A program made the translations under genes and the position numbers. Shown here piece after piece: positions 1 to 7,179 of a stretch of 40,019 nucleotides of DNA. This stretch comes from Candidatus Latescibacter sp. (lineage in GTDB: Bacteria > Latescibacterota > Latescibacteria > Latescibacterales > Latescibacteraceae), in contig JAUYCD010000216.1 in NCBI GenBank assembly GCA_030692375.1, positions 1 through 40,019 on the forward strand, in the 5' to 3' direction. Each line of letters opens with the position of its first letter. The stretch's first letter is position 1. Below the pieces are notes generated by a model. The model made no database searches. It saw only the letters and a program-made list of their open reading frames with translations, and was not told the origin of the DNA.

Positions 1-404
1 TTTCTTGGGCGGTGACCGTCCGGGCACATGATGTTTTGCACGAAATCACCAGGTCCGACGCAGTTGTCGTGAAAGTCGGCTACGACACCGGCGAGGCGAT
101 GCGATATGCCGAAGTTACCATTTTTTCGCCGCGCGACAAAAAGATCGAATTCCAGAACGGCAGGACCGACGCCAACGGTTCTTTCGCTTTTCTGCCGGAT
201 ATGCCGGGAGAATGGAAAATCGTCGTCAACGACGGAACAGGCCATGGTCTCTCCACCACTTTTTCAGTCGATAAAACGATGAATGTTAAAATTACACCGG
301 GAAAGTTTGCGCGTCTGAAGAAACTGTTAATCGGAATCAGCGTACTTTTCGGAATCTCCGGTATATTTTCCTACTTTCGGGCACGAAGATTATTACGGTT
401 ATGA
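1..404 (+). CDS. NikL/CbiL-like auxiliary protein of a nickel/cobalt ECF transporter (5' end missing)
   Basis: The reading frame is open to the left edge. The residues just before the first possible GTG (position 12) read Ser-Trp-Ala, which looks like the end of a signal peptide, so the gene very probably begins outside the window. The visible part is a carboxypeptidase-regulatory-like beta-sandwich (pattern YAEVTIFSP, then G-x-T-D-A-N-G-S-F-A-F-L-P), followed by one hydrophobic helix (LLIGISVLFGISGIFSYF) and a short basic tail. A periplasmic domain tethered by one C-terminal helix is the architecture of the NikL/CbiL accessory component that accompanies NikM/CbiM in ECF-type Ni/Co importers. 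That assignment is inference from architecture, because the partner genes are not in the window. The stop TGA overlaps an ATG (positions 401-403) in the ATGA arrangement usual for operons, but that following frame closes after ten codons. Confidence 0.5.
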   Translation, partial: SWAVTVRAHDVLHEITRSDAVVVKVGYDTGEAMRYAEVTIFSPRDKKIEFQNGRTDANGSFAFLPDMPGEWKIVVNDGTGHGLSTTFSVDKTMNVKITPGKFARLKKLLIGISVLFGISGIFSYFRARRLLRL

Positions 405-433
405 TCAGCCTGTTCGATTTCCTCTTCCCCTGA
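401..433 (+). pseudogene. Possible truncated start of the next gene of the nik/cbi-like operon
   Basis: An ATG overlaps the stop of the preceding gene (ATGA) and opens a ten-codon frame, MISLFDFLFP, that ends in TGA at 431-433. The 3' end of the predicted group II intron begins about 25 bases further on. Overlapping starts of this kind usually mark a translationally coupled downstream gene, for example the transmembrane component of the transporter. The sequence may therefore be the stump of a gene lost by rearrangement. The peptide is too short to recognise and could equally be chance. Confidence 0.2.
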
Positions 434-456
434 GTAATCACCGCTTTTTCACCATA

Positions 457-1159
457 AGCGAGTAGGGGGATTACTCACGGTTTCCCCCTCTCACACCACC
501 GGACGTACGTACTGCGTATCACGGCGGTTTCCTCTGTCGGTTGAGCCGTTAGTGTGATTGGCCAAGAAGTAGCAGTGTTCAACGCCGCAAATGCTTGCAG
601 CTCCTCGTGTACTGAAGCTTCGGTTCCGCCGTCACTGCATGTACCGTGGCGCATTACCTCCTTTGCAGGTAGGTAATGCCTTTGCTGCTGCTCTACATTC
701 GTCGAGTATCCCCTACATACCTTGCAACAGAAGATTCGGCCCTTCGGCATCGAATTCAAGATGCCTACTATGGCCTCTGCTGAATTCTATCCGCCCTTCC
801 AGTGACGCCGCCGCCCCTGTAGTCGTCATCGCGACGACAGGTAGAGAGACCTCCCAGGGTAAGACATAACTCTTTCCCCCGGCCCTCGCCGGATTTACCT
901 GTGCGCGTGTCCGGATAGTTATCGGGCGTCTCCGTCCATTGCCGGATTACCCCACCGCACCGGCCTTGTATCCGGTTTCTGTTCGTCGAGTCCGGGATTT
1001 GCCTCCGGCTTCATTGGGGTCCCCGATTGTGCTTTGCACAATTCTGGGTGCCCTTCAGACCCAGCCTCGCGGCTACGCCCTTGCCTTTGGCTAACAGTTC
1101 CTCCTATCAGGCCTGTAAGGGACTTCCACCCTCAAGTGAACGCGCCCTGCCGGGCGCAC
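457..1159 (-). ncRNA. Group II intron without reverse-transcriptase ORF (probably class C)
   Basis: Read on the minus strand, the segment starts with the canonical GTGCG (1159-1155) and a GC-rich stem, and ends with recognisable domains V and VI. Domain V lies at about 495-530. Its lower stem pairs ACCGCCG with CGGTGGT, it contains a CGC catalytic-triad position, and its 3' strand has the characteristic ACGTCCGGTGGTGTGAGAGG. Domain VI follows as GAGAGGGGG paired with CCCCCTACTC, with the bulged A of TACTC as likely branch point. Domain I-like text (CCTGATAGGAGGAACTG, AGCCAAAGGCAAGGG) is present near the 5' end. The total of about 700 nt fits the RNA part alone. The roughly 1.2 kb maturase/RT gene normally in domain IV is absent, and the only minus-strand frame (475-759) runs into domain V and resembles no RT. 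Insertion immediately downstream of a terminator T-tract and the CGC triad both point to class C. The exact 3' boundary is uncertain by a few bases. Confidence 0.75.
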
Positions 1160-1190
1160 AAAAAGGAAGCCGGTCCCACGGGAGACCGGC
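1160..1190 (-). terminator. Rho-independent terminator of the cupin/SMP-30 gene
   Basis: A perfect 7-bp GC-rich stem (GCCGGTC/GACCGGC, 1169-1175 with 1184-1190) is followed on the minus strand by TTCCTTTTT. It lies 29 bases behind the stop codon of the gene at 1220-3184. The intron 5' end begins at the base after the T-tract. Confidence 0.85.
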
Positions 1191-1219
1191 TGTGTGTATC
1201 AAACCTATAGATCAGAGGA

Positions 1220-3184
1220 TTACTGCGCTTTCTTCGGGAGCACGAGCCCCTTCATCTTGGTCTGGATGGAGTATATCTTGTCCCATGACATCATGTAGAG
1301 CACGTCGTTGTTCGGGCCGCCGAAGCAGAGGTTTACCGGGAAGTAGGGAGTAAAGATGTTCCCGATGTACTCGCCTTTCGAGTTGAATATCTGGACGCCG
1401 GTATTGGTCGCCTCGTAGAGGTTCCCCTGCTCGTCCATGGCGCAGCCGTCGGCGCATGAATGGCGGGTTTCGCCGTCATATTCCGATGGAGGCAGGAAAA
1501 GCAGACAGAAATTGCGCTTGTTTGCCAGGGTGCCGTCATCCTTCACATCATAGACAGCCACATGATTCGCGACATCGCTCAAGCGGTTTTTGTCGTGGTA
1601 GGTGTTGTTGACATAGAGAAGCTTGCAGTCGGGACTGAGTTCTATGCCGTTTTCCATGCCGAATTCGCCCGGATTGACAACCTGGATGACTTTTTTACCG
1701 TCCGGCGTGATATAGTTGACTGTCTTGCCCGGCCGCGCCGGTTTATCGAAAATGAATTGCGGGTCGGTGAAATAGATTCCGCCTTTAGAATCTACCACCG
1801 CATCGTTCGGGCCGTCAAGGCGGGTGCCGTCGCTGAGTTTGTCGGCGAGAACCTTGACGGTTTTACCTTCCGGGGTGACTTCGAGCACCTGGTGTCCGGC
1901 CATGTTGCAGACAACAAGGTTGCCATTGGGCAAAAGCGCCATACCGTTGGTCTGCTTGCCTTTGACGATATATTTGTATTGGCCGGTAGCGAGGTCGAGT
2001 GAAACAAGGTTGCTCTTCGAAGCGTCGCTCTTCCAGGTGCCGGAGGGAATGTCGAAGAACATACTGGAGAAGATGAGCTTGCCTTTTACATAAGCGCCGC
2101 CTTCGCCGAAAGCGATACCGGGTTTGGTGGCAGCGCCGTCGAGTATGAGCTTCGGCTCTTCTCCCGCGGGTATGATGGCGTTGTAAGCGTCATAACGCTC
2201 CTTTTCCCTCACTATGTAATCGGCCTCGCGGACCGGCCAGAACACGTCGAGCACATCGCAGCCCTGCGGGCTGTTGTGGCCGCCGTGAACCATGTATGCG
2301 GGCAGGTAGAGCGCATCGCCGACTTTCATGTTAACCTTCTGGTCGAGGATAAGCTCTTCTGTCGAACCGCGGAGGACGATCATGAGTTGCTCTTCCGGAT
2401 GGTTATGAAGCTTGAAACTGCTGCCCGGCTCCATGAAGAGGAAGCTTGCCTGGGCGTCCTTGTTGTTCAAAAGCTGGGACCAGCATTGGGCTATCAGCAG
2501 GGAGCGCTGAATGTCATAAAAGTTGAATACCTTGTTCACCGGATAACGGGATGCGGCGGAATAATTCCCGAAATTCGGATTCTGCGGCGGGGTAGCGCCG
2601 GCTTTCTGAAGGTAATCGAGACGCATCGGAGCATAGATTTCCAGGAACTCAGCGCCCTTGGGCCCCGCTTTCACAGCATTCTCCGCTCCCTTGTCGAGGA
2701 TAAGGGCATGCTTGTATCCGACATGTCCGGTTGAGAAGAAGTATCCGGGAGGCAGGTCGGTGCATTCCATCTTCTCCATCTTGCCGTTGACCATCTGTTC
2801 GACAGAGCCTTTGAACATCACCATCATGCGCGAAGTATCGAGAGTTTCCTTGGGGATTTCCGAGTTTGGATCCATGGTCACCCAGCTCACCAGGACAGCT
2901 TTGCCCCAGTAGACTTTGCTTTTAACCCCGGGAGCGATTTCGATAACCTTGAGCGCTTCGCTGGGTGTAACTTTACCCGGTTCTAGGCTGGGGGTGATGC
3001 CGGTCTCGACCAGATCGGCACGCTCCCGGACTATAATAGGATTTTCCTTGATAATCTTGTCATTCAACGCTTTCCATGCCGGCTGATTCGATTTCGAGCA
3101 GCCGGGCAATGTCAGAAACAGCACCGACAAGAGTACTGACAAAGAAACCGGGACCAGAAACTTTGCACGCTTGAGACGTTTCAT
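1220..3184 (-). CDS. Lipoprotein with two cupin domains and a C-terminal SMP-30/gluconolactonase beta-propeller
   Basis: The 654-residue protein begins with a lipoprotein signal peptide (MKRLKRAKFLVPVSLSVLLS, lipobox LPGC near residue 29) and has a good SD (AGGAGG) before the ATG. Residues about 60-180 form a cupin-like fold without the metal-binding HxH. Residues about 190-330 form a second cupin with the full pattern HNHPEEQ and a later histidine (YMVHGGH), expected to bind a metal. Residues about 370-645 match the SMP-30/lactonase propeller, with the typical LDGPNDAVVD, ENGIELSPD and CADGCAMDEQGN segments that carry the Asn/Asp metal ligands. A role in periplasmic sugar-acid or lactone chemistry is plausible, but the substrate is unknown. 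It is a single-gene unit ended by the terminator at 1160-1190 and divergent from lpxH. The fusion of two cupins to a propeller is unusual. Confidence 0.75.
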   Translation of the reverse strand: MKRLKRAKFLVPVSLSVLLSVLFLTLPGCSKSNQPAWKALNDKIIKENPIIVRERADLVETGITPSLEPGKVTPSEALKVIEIAPGVKSKVYWGKAVLVSWVTMDPNSEIPKETLDTSRMMVMFKGSVEQMVNGKMEKMECTDLPPGYFFSTGHVGYKHALILDKGAENAVKAGPKGAEFLEIYAPMRLDYLQKAGATPPQNPNFGNYSAASRYPVNKVFNFYDIQRSLLIAQCWSQLLNNKDAQASFLFMEPGSSFKLHNHPEEQLMIVLRGSTEELILDQKVNMKVGDALYLPAYMVHGGHNSPQGCDVLDVFWPVREADYIVREKERYDAYNAIIPAGEEPKLILDGAATKPGIAFGEGGAYVKGKLIFSSMFFDIPSGTWKSDASKSNLVSLDLATGQYKYIVKGKQTNGMALLPNGNLVVCNMAGHQVLEVTPEGKTVKVLADKLSDGTRLDGPNDAVVDSKGGIYFTDPQFIFDKPARPGKTVNYITPDGKKVIQVVNPGEFGMENGIELSPDCKLLYVNNTYHDKNRLSDVANHVAVYDVKDDGTLANKRNFCLLFLPPSEYDGETRHSCADGCAMDEQGNLYEATNTGVQIFNSKGEYIGNIFTPYFPVNLCFGGPNNDVLYMMSWDKIYSIQTKMKGLVLPKKAQ

Positions 3185-3240
3185 ACCACCCTCCTGGGTA
3201 AACGGTTAAACTGATACATCGTACAATATGTTTGTAAAAG

Positions 3241-3268
3241 TTGCACTCTTAAAAATTTAACCTATTAT
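3241..3268 (+). promoter_or_regulatory. Candidate sigma70-type promoter for lpxH
   Basis: TTGCAC (3241-3246) and TATTAT (3263-3268) are separated by 16 bases, in the 156-base divergent gap between the cupin/SMP-30 gene and lpxH. The distance to the lpxH ATG is about 70 bases. This is a motif match by eye only, in an AT-rich stretch where chance matches are common. Confidence 0.3.
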
Positions 3269-3340
3269 CGTATATTGCAGCAGGTTTCGCAAGCGATATT
3301 ATTATTGAAATAACGGCTTCCCAACCATTATATTTCAAAA

Positions 3341-4114
3341 ATGCAACTACATACTCGTACACTGCCGGATCGAATCGTATTCATCGCCGATGCCCACCTG
3401 GGTATGCCGGGAGAAGACCGCGCACATGTTCAGGAGCTGGTTTCCTTCCTCCGAGGGCTTCGAGGCGGCGTTTCTCATCTTTATATAGCCGGAGATCTCT
3501 TCGACTTCTGGTTCGAATACCGGAGCGCGGTTCCGGCCATCGCGCCGCAGGTGGTATTCGAGCTCTATAACCTGGTACAGGCAGGAACCAGTGTCACTCT
3601 TCTGGCGGGGAATCATGATTACTGGTTTGGACCCTATCTGCGGGATGAAGTGGGGCTGAATCTCCATCATGATGCTCTGATTGTCGAGCACCAGAGATTA
3701 AGGCTCTATCTTCATCATGGCGATGGGCTTTATCCCGGGGATTATGGATACCGCTTTCTTAAGAGGATTGTGCGCAGCAAATTATCCATCGCTCTCTTTT
3801 CCCTGATCCATCCCGACCTGGCGCGGCGAATTGCGGAAATAACATCCAAAACGTCCCGCCAATACCTTGCTCCCCCTCCCGGAAGAGACGAATGGTACGC
3901 CGGACTTTTCCGTACCATCGCCGATCAGCGACTCAGTGAAGGCTATGATGCGGTAATTTACGGACATTCCCATGTACCTCTTATCGATGATCGTGAAAAA
4001 GGGAAATTGATACTCCTCGGCGACTGGATCACACACGAGACCTATGTGCTGCTGGAAAACGGAAATTTCACTCTCCATTCCTGGAAAAAGCAAGGAGCAA
4101 AATTGACTGTCTGA
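3341..4114 (+). CDS. lpxH: UDP-2,3-diacylglucosamine diphosphatase LpxH
   Basis: The 257-residue calcineurin-like phosphoesterase hydrolyses UDP-2,3-diacyl-GlcN to lipid X, step four of lipid A synthesis, at the inner face of the inner membrane. All metal-binding blocks are visible in order: DAHLG (res 17-21), GDLFDFW, GNHDYW, HHGDG and GHSH. The aromatic FDFWFEY after GDL and the C-terminal GDWITHETY are typical of LpxH rather than generic phosphoesterases. The start is the only Met before DAHLG. There is no clear SD, and the leader is AT-rich. The gene stands alone, away from the other lpx genes at 11-17 kb. Its last codons and the stop TGA (4112-4114) fall within the R2 repeat that begins at about 4102, so the repeat appears to supply the stop codon. 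Confidence 0.9.
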   Translation: MQLHTRTLPDRIVFIADAHLGMPGEDRAHVQELVSFLRGLRGGVSHLYIAGDLFDFWFEYRSAVPAIAPQVVFELYNLVQAGTSVTLLAGNHDYWFGPYLRDEVGLNLHHDALIVEHQRLRLYLHHGDGLYPGDYGYRFLKRIVRSKLSIALFSLIHPDLARRIAEITSKTSRQYLAPPPGRDEWYAGLFRTIADQRLSEGYDAVIYGHSHVPLIDDREKGKLILLGDWITHETYVLLENGNFTLHSWKKQGAKLTV

Positions 4115-4260
4115 ACCACTGATGCGCATGATGAAAATGATAAAAGATGATAAAAGAATCTTTCATCACAGAGCCTTTTGCAATTGGCTCGTATAAAACG
4201 ACTTTTGCAATTAGCTCATCTTTTATCACAATCATCACACGAATCAGTGGTTCAGACAAT
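4102..4260. repeat. R2 repeats: inverted pair with a nested palindrome, behind lpxH
   Basis: The left arm (4102-4150) reads ACTGTCTGAACCACTGATG and onward to AAAAGATGA. The right arm (4216-4260) is its imperfect inverted copy (TCATCTTTTATCACAATCAT to CAGTGGTTCAGACAAT). Between them are two direct copies of CTTTTGCAATTRGCTC (about 4174 and 4202), the first of which forms the palindrome GAGCC-N10-GGCTC. A third R2 copy lies at 13415-13454. The stretch could form a very long hairpin. No gene is present. Confidence 0.8.
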
Positions 4261-4270
4261 CTTTTTATCT

Positions 4271-4318
4271 GTTTTTTGTCTCAAATCCTGTAAATCTTGT
4301 CAATCCTGTCAAAAAAGA
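4271..4318 (-). repeat. R3 repeat, copy 1 (oligo-purine/pyrimidine 'GACAGGAT' element)
   Basis: Reading the minus strand, the segment is a series of near-repeated units GACAGGATTGACAAGATTTA and CAGGATTTGAGAC ending in an A-run. The related copy at 5353-5406 is in the opposite orientation, so the two bracket the aldo/keto reductase gene. The family resembles AT-rich intergenic repeats of environmental bacterial genomes. Confidence 0.65.
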
Positions 4319-4383
4319 TTCTAATCAAATTCAGCTTTTATTCAAGTAATTTAAAGATCATCTTGTTACACGGAGTACCATGC

Positions 4384-5343
4384 ATGGCTTTGCAAAAGAT
4401 AATTCTTGGAAAAAGCGGTATAGAGGTAACAGATCTCTGCTTCGGCACACTCATCCTCGGTCATCTTCAGGCCGACCTTACCCCCGCTGAAGGCGCCAAA
4501 GCGGTGAGCCGGGCGATGGAACTGGGCATCAATTTCATCGATACCGCCAAGGGATATAAAACCTATGCCCCCACCCGCCTCGGCATCGAGGGTTTCAGCG
4601 ATGTGGTCATTGCGTCCAAATCAACCGCCAAAACAGCTCCGGAGATGCGCAAGGATGTGGAAACCTGCCTCCGTGAAATCGGACGTGAAACCATCGATAT
4701 CTTTCACCTCCACCTGATCAGGAACCTCGCGGAAATGCGGGAGCGCGAAGGGGCGCTCGATGCTCTCGTCCGGTGCCGCGAGGCGGGTTTGATACGTACC
4801 ATAGGGCTTTCGGCGCATGGGCCGGACGGTGTGCTTGCGGCTCTTGCCTATGACGAAATCGAGGTGGTGTTTCCGGTTATGAATAAAAAAGGTTTGGGAA
4901 TTATCGGCGGAACCCATCAGGAGATGCTCGAGGCAATACGGCGGGCGCGGATGAGAAATATAGGACTTTACGGCATGAAACCCCTTGCCGGCGGACATTT
5001 TATCGACAATATCCCGGAAGCAATTCAGTATGTGCGGAAATTGGAACTGTTCCACTCCATTGCTGTCGGGCTGAAAACTCCCGATGAAGTTGAGACCATG
5101 GTCGGCCTGTTTGCAGGCGATCCCGAAGCTTATGACCGCGCTCTCGCCGCCGGAGTGAACCGCGCGGGAATGAAACGCCTTATCGTCTATGATGCCTGCA
5201 AGCGGTGCGGCGTCTGTATCGATGCCTGTGCGCAGGGAGCGCTCTTTCTGGGAGAAGAAAAAGCGGAGGTTAAAAGCGACCTCTGCATCCTTTGCGGCTA
5301 CTGCGCCGCTTCCTGTCCGAATTTCGTGATACGGGTGATATGA
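4384..5343 (+). CDS. Aldo/keto reductase with C-terminal 2x[4Fe-4S] ferredoxin domain
   Basis: The 319-residue protein has an AKR TIM barrel (FGTLILGHLQ, GINFIDTAKGYKTY with the catalytic Asp/Tyr, ASKST with the Lys, IDIFHLHLIR with the His). A dicluster ferredoxin tail follows: CKRCGVCIDACAQGA, then CILCGYCAASCP, each with CxxCxxCxxxC. This is the AKR-4Fe-4S family of NAD(P)H- or ferredoxin-linked oxidoreductases, and the substrate cannot be read from sequence. The ATG at 4384 is preferred because GGAG lies 8 bases upstream. An in-frame extension to 4297 would translate repeat R3 and is rejected. The gene is monocistronic and flanked by inverted R3 copies (4271-4318 and 5353-5406), so it may have moved as a cassette. 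Confidence 0.85.
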   Translation: MALQKIILGKSGIEVTDLCFGTLILGHLQADLTPAEGAKAVSRAMELGINFIDTAKGYKTYAPTRLGIEGFSDVVIASKSTAKTAPEMRKDVETCLREIGRETIDIFHLHLIRNLAEMREREGALDALVRCREAGLIRTIGLSAHGPDGVLAALAYDEIEVVFPVMNKKGLGIIGGTHQEMLEAIRRARMRNIGLYGMKPLAGGHFIDNIPEAIQYVRKLELFHSIAVGLKTPDEVETMVGLFAGDPEAYDRALAAGVNRAGMKRLIVYDACKRCGVCIDACAQGALFLGEEKAEVKSDLCILCGYCAASCPNFVIRVI

Positions 5344-5352
5344 AATTGTATA

Positions 5353-5406
5353 GACAGGATTTACAAGATTTACAAGATTTTACCATCCTGTCGAAAATGT
5401 AAATCC
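5353..5406 (+). repeat. R3 repeat, copy 2
   Basis: GACAGGATTTACAAGATTTA followed by a further CAAGATTTTA unit and ATCCTGTC. It is inverted relative to copy 1 (4271-4318). It starts nine bases behind the stop codon of the aldo/keto reductase. Confidence 0.6.
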
Positions 5407-5443
5407 CTTTTTTTGCTTCGGTGATTAAACAGTTCAATTGGAC

Positions 5444-5474
5444 GATGTCATGCCGAACTTGTTTCGGCATCTAT
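5444..5474. repeat. R1 palindromic element, copy A (half element)
   Basis: Only one hairpin of the R1 twin-hairpin element is clear: ATGCCGAA/TTCGGCAT around CTTG, preceded by half of the central palindrome (TGTCAT). The second hairpin is absent or decayed. It lies between the convergent AKR and DUF362 genes. Confidence 0.7.
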
Positions 5475-5536
5475 CTACAACAATGCCTTCGTATATTTAA
5501 CCGCCGGATCGATACCAGGCAAGTAGTATCGGATTC

Positions 5537-6931
5537 TCAGAAATACCGTAACGGCATATCTTTCAAGCCATACACATTCACTCCCATCCTCGCGCGGGGA
5601 AGATTCCGGTAATCGATTTTCTCGACCCCTCTGTCGGTGATCTCGTAGAACGTGATTTTATCGATATCGTTCTGCCCCAGTCCTCGCTCGTTCGCAATGC
5701 GCAGGAAAGGCATCTCACGGGGGTCATGGCCCATGAGCCAGGCTGCCGCCGCATCGCATGCCGCCATCGACCGTGATATGGTCACAAAATTGTTCAAATG
5801 CAGAACATCAGCGCCATCCACTCCGACTATTCCTTCCACCAGGGAAACATACGGATGTACATTTGACGCTGCATCCATCATGCGCTGACCCCAGTGCTCC
5901 CCCCAGAACAGCTTGTAGTCTGCGTTATTGGCGCCTTTCTTGAACGCCTCCCAGCCGCCGCTTGAGAAATAAGCCTTTGCGAAGCCTCCCTCGTCCCAGT
6001 ATTTGTAGTTCATCTGAGCGTGTTTCACATACAGTTGTTCTATCCGGCGCTGGTAATCGGGATTGAATATTTTCTTGCCTGGCTGGATACCTATCGGGCG
6101 TTTGAGATCGTTCCAGGGCTGGCAGATATGCATGTAACCTACCGGCATGGTTCCCTGGAGATTTTTCAGCGACAGGGTGGTGAAACCGAGCTGGTGGATA
6201 CGGTCCTTGGCCATGTTGATGAGAGTGGTATCATTCGCCTGTAGAAGCCGGAAGAAGGGAACTTTGAGCATAACCACCCCCTGGGGGTTATCGATCCAGG
6301 TGACTTCTTCCGGCAGGTAATCCTCCCAGTTCTCGTATTTCCCCTCGGTCAGGAACAGGCCGTGTTTATGCATCATCTCGGCGACACCGGATTCCACAAA
6401 ATGAATATGTTTCGCCGCCCCGTTGGCGCCGACCACAATGTTGGTATTGCCCATTTCTTTAAGCGCATCTCCAAAACCGGCCACAAAAGAAGGATGTGTG
6501 GAAACGCCGTTATTCACACTCCGCTGGTCGGCGGTGAAACCTCCCACATAGTTCGGTTGTATGAACGTGGTTCCGCCTTTCCTGTTCCCCTTGCGGAACA
6601 TCCTTTTTGCGACTGAATAGCCAGCCTGAAGGAACTGCTCGTTCTCCGCCGGAAATCTGCCGTCCGGCTCTTTCTGCGATGTAACCGTGGTTCGAATCAC
6701 AAAAACAGCGCCGGGATTTTCCAGAATCTCCTCACGGAGGACCGGAGAGATATTGTTTGCCTTCCCTTTTTCCGCCCAAGTAAGGCCGTCCCGTACCAGG
6801 TGCATTCCCGGATCGAGATGTTCTTTTGCCGATTCAAGGTCTTTACCGCTCGCCCATACGCGTTCGGGAAAGACAGGCAGGGCGGTAAACAGCGCCGCTC
6901 CGGCGGCGAGAAATTCACGTCTGCTTTTCAT
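5537..6931 (-). CDS. Tat-exported DUF362 domain protein
   Basis: The 464-residue protein begins with a twin-arginine signal (MKSRREFLAAGAALFTALPV, cleavage probably near VWASG), so it is exported folded. The body matches the DUF362 family: NIVVGANGAAKH, the block LKVPFFRLLQAND, TTLSLKNLQGTMPVGYMH, and the C-terminal ACDAAAAWLMGHDPREM and IANERGLGQNDID. The biochemical role of DUF362 is not established. Tat export suggests a cofactor or metal, but no cysteine cluster is present. The start was placed at 6931. A longer frame to 7027 would translate the adjacent R1 repeat and displace the Tat motif from the N-terminus. It lies 248 bases downstream of the tandem-SIS gene, separated by R1 copy B, so co-transcription is uncertain. 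Confidence 0.7.
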   Translation of the reverse strand: MKSRREFLAAGAALFTALPVFPERVWASGKDLESAKEHLDPGMHLVRDGLTWAEKGKANNISPVLREEILENPGAVFVIRTTVTSQKEPDGRFPAENEQFLQAGYSVAKRMFRKGNRKGGTTFIQPNYVGGFTADQRSVNNGVSTHPSFVAGFGDALKEMGNTNIVVGANGAAKHIHFVESGVAEMMHKHGLFLTEGKYENWEDYLPEEVTWIDNPQGVVMLKVPFFRLLQANDTTLINMAKDRIHQLGFTTLSLKNLQGTMPVGYMHICQPWNDLKRPIGIQPGKKIFNPDYQRRIEQLYVKHAQMNYKYWDEGGFAKAYFSSGGWEAFKKGANNADYKLFWGEHWGQRMMDAASNVHPYVSLVEGIVGVDGADVLHLNNFVTISRSMAACDAAAAWLMGHDPREMPFLRIANERGLGQNDIDKITFYEITDRGVEKIDYRNLPRARMGVNVYGLKDMPLRYF

Positions 6932-6992
6932 AATGTATCCCCCTTTTGTTGCATTTTCTACCCGAAATTCTACATGATCGTGGAGGAAAAAT

Positions 6993-7098
6993 AGATCCTG
7001 AAACAAGTTCAGGATGACACGTGTCATGCCGAACTTGTTGCCGCTTCGCGGGAACGATGAAAGCGCAGCGCATCTTTTAGCAACCGTTTCGGCATCTA
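6993..7098. repeat. R1 palindromic element, copy B, with expanded loop
   Basis: The first hairpin is intact (AGATCCTGAA-ACAAG-TTCAGGAT). The centre is ATGACACGTGTCAT. The second hairpin (TGCCGAACTT ... GTTTCGGCAT) carries a 49-nt loop insertion at 7037-7085. It begins GTTGCCGCTTCGCGGGAACG and itself contains an extra CGCAGCGCATCTTTTAG. It lies between the tandem-SIS and DUF362 genes. Confidence 0.85.
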
Positions 7099-7179
7099 TT
7101 CCGATAAATTAGGCCAGTATCATGTATATAACGTCATTCTCCACAGGAAGTTTAGTTGTCAGGACATGAGAATCGGCCA

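Noticed and set aside
475-759. 94-residue minus-strand frame in the intron
   Set aside because: It reads through intron domain V, resembles no RT/maturase sequence and is more likely a by-product of the RNA sequence.
4297-4383. Upstream in-frame start of the aldo/keto reductase
   Set aside because: It runs through repeat R3 and lacks an SD; GGAG precedes the ATG at 4384.
6932-7027. N-terminal extension of the DUF362 protein starting MTRVILNLFQDL
   Set aside because: The added peptide is the translated R1 copy B, and the Tat signal MKSRREFL marks the true start at 6931.
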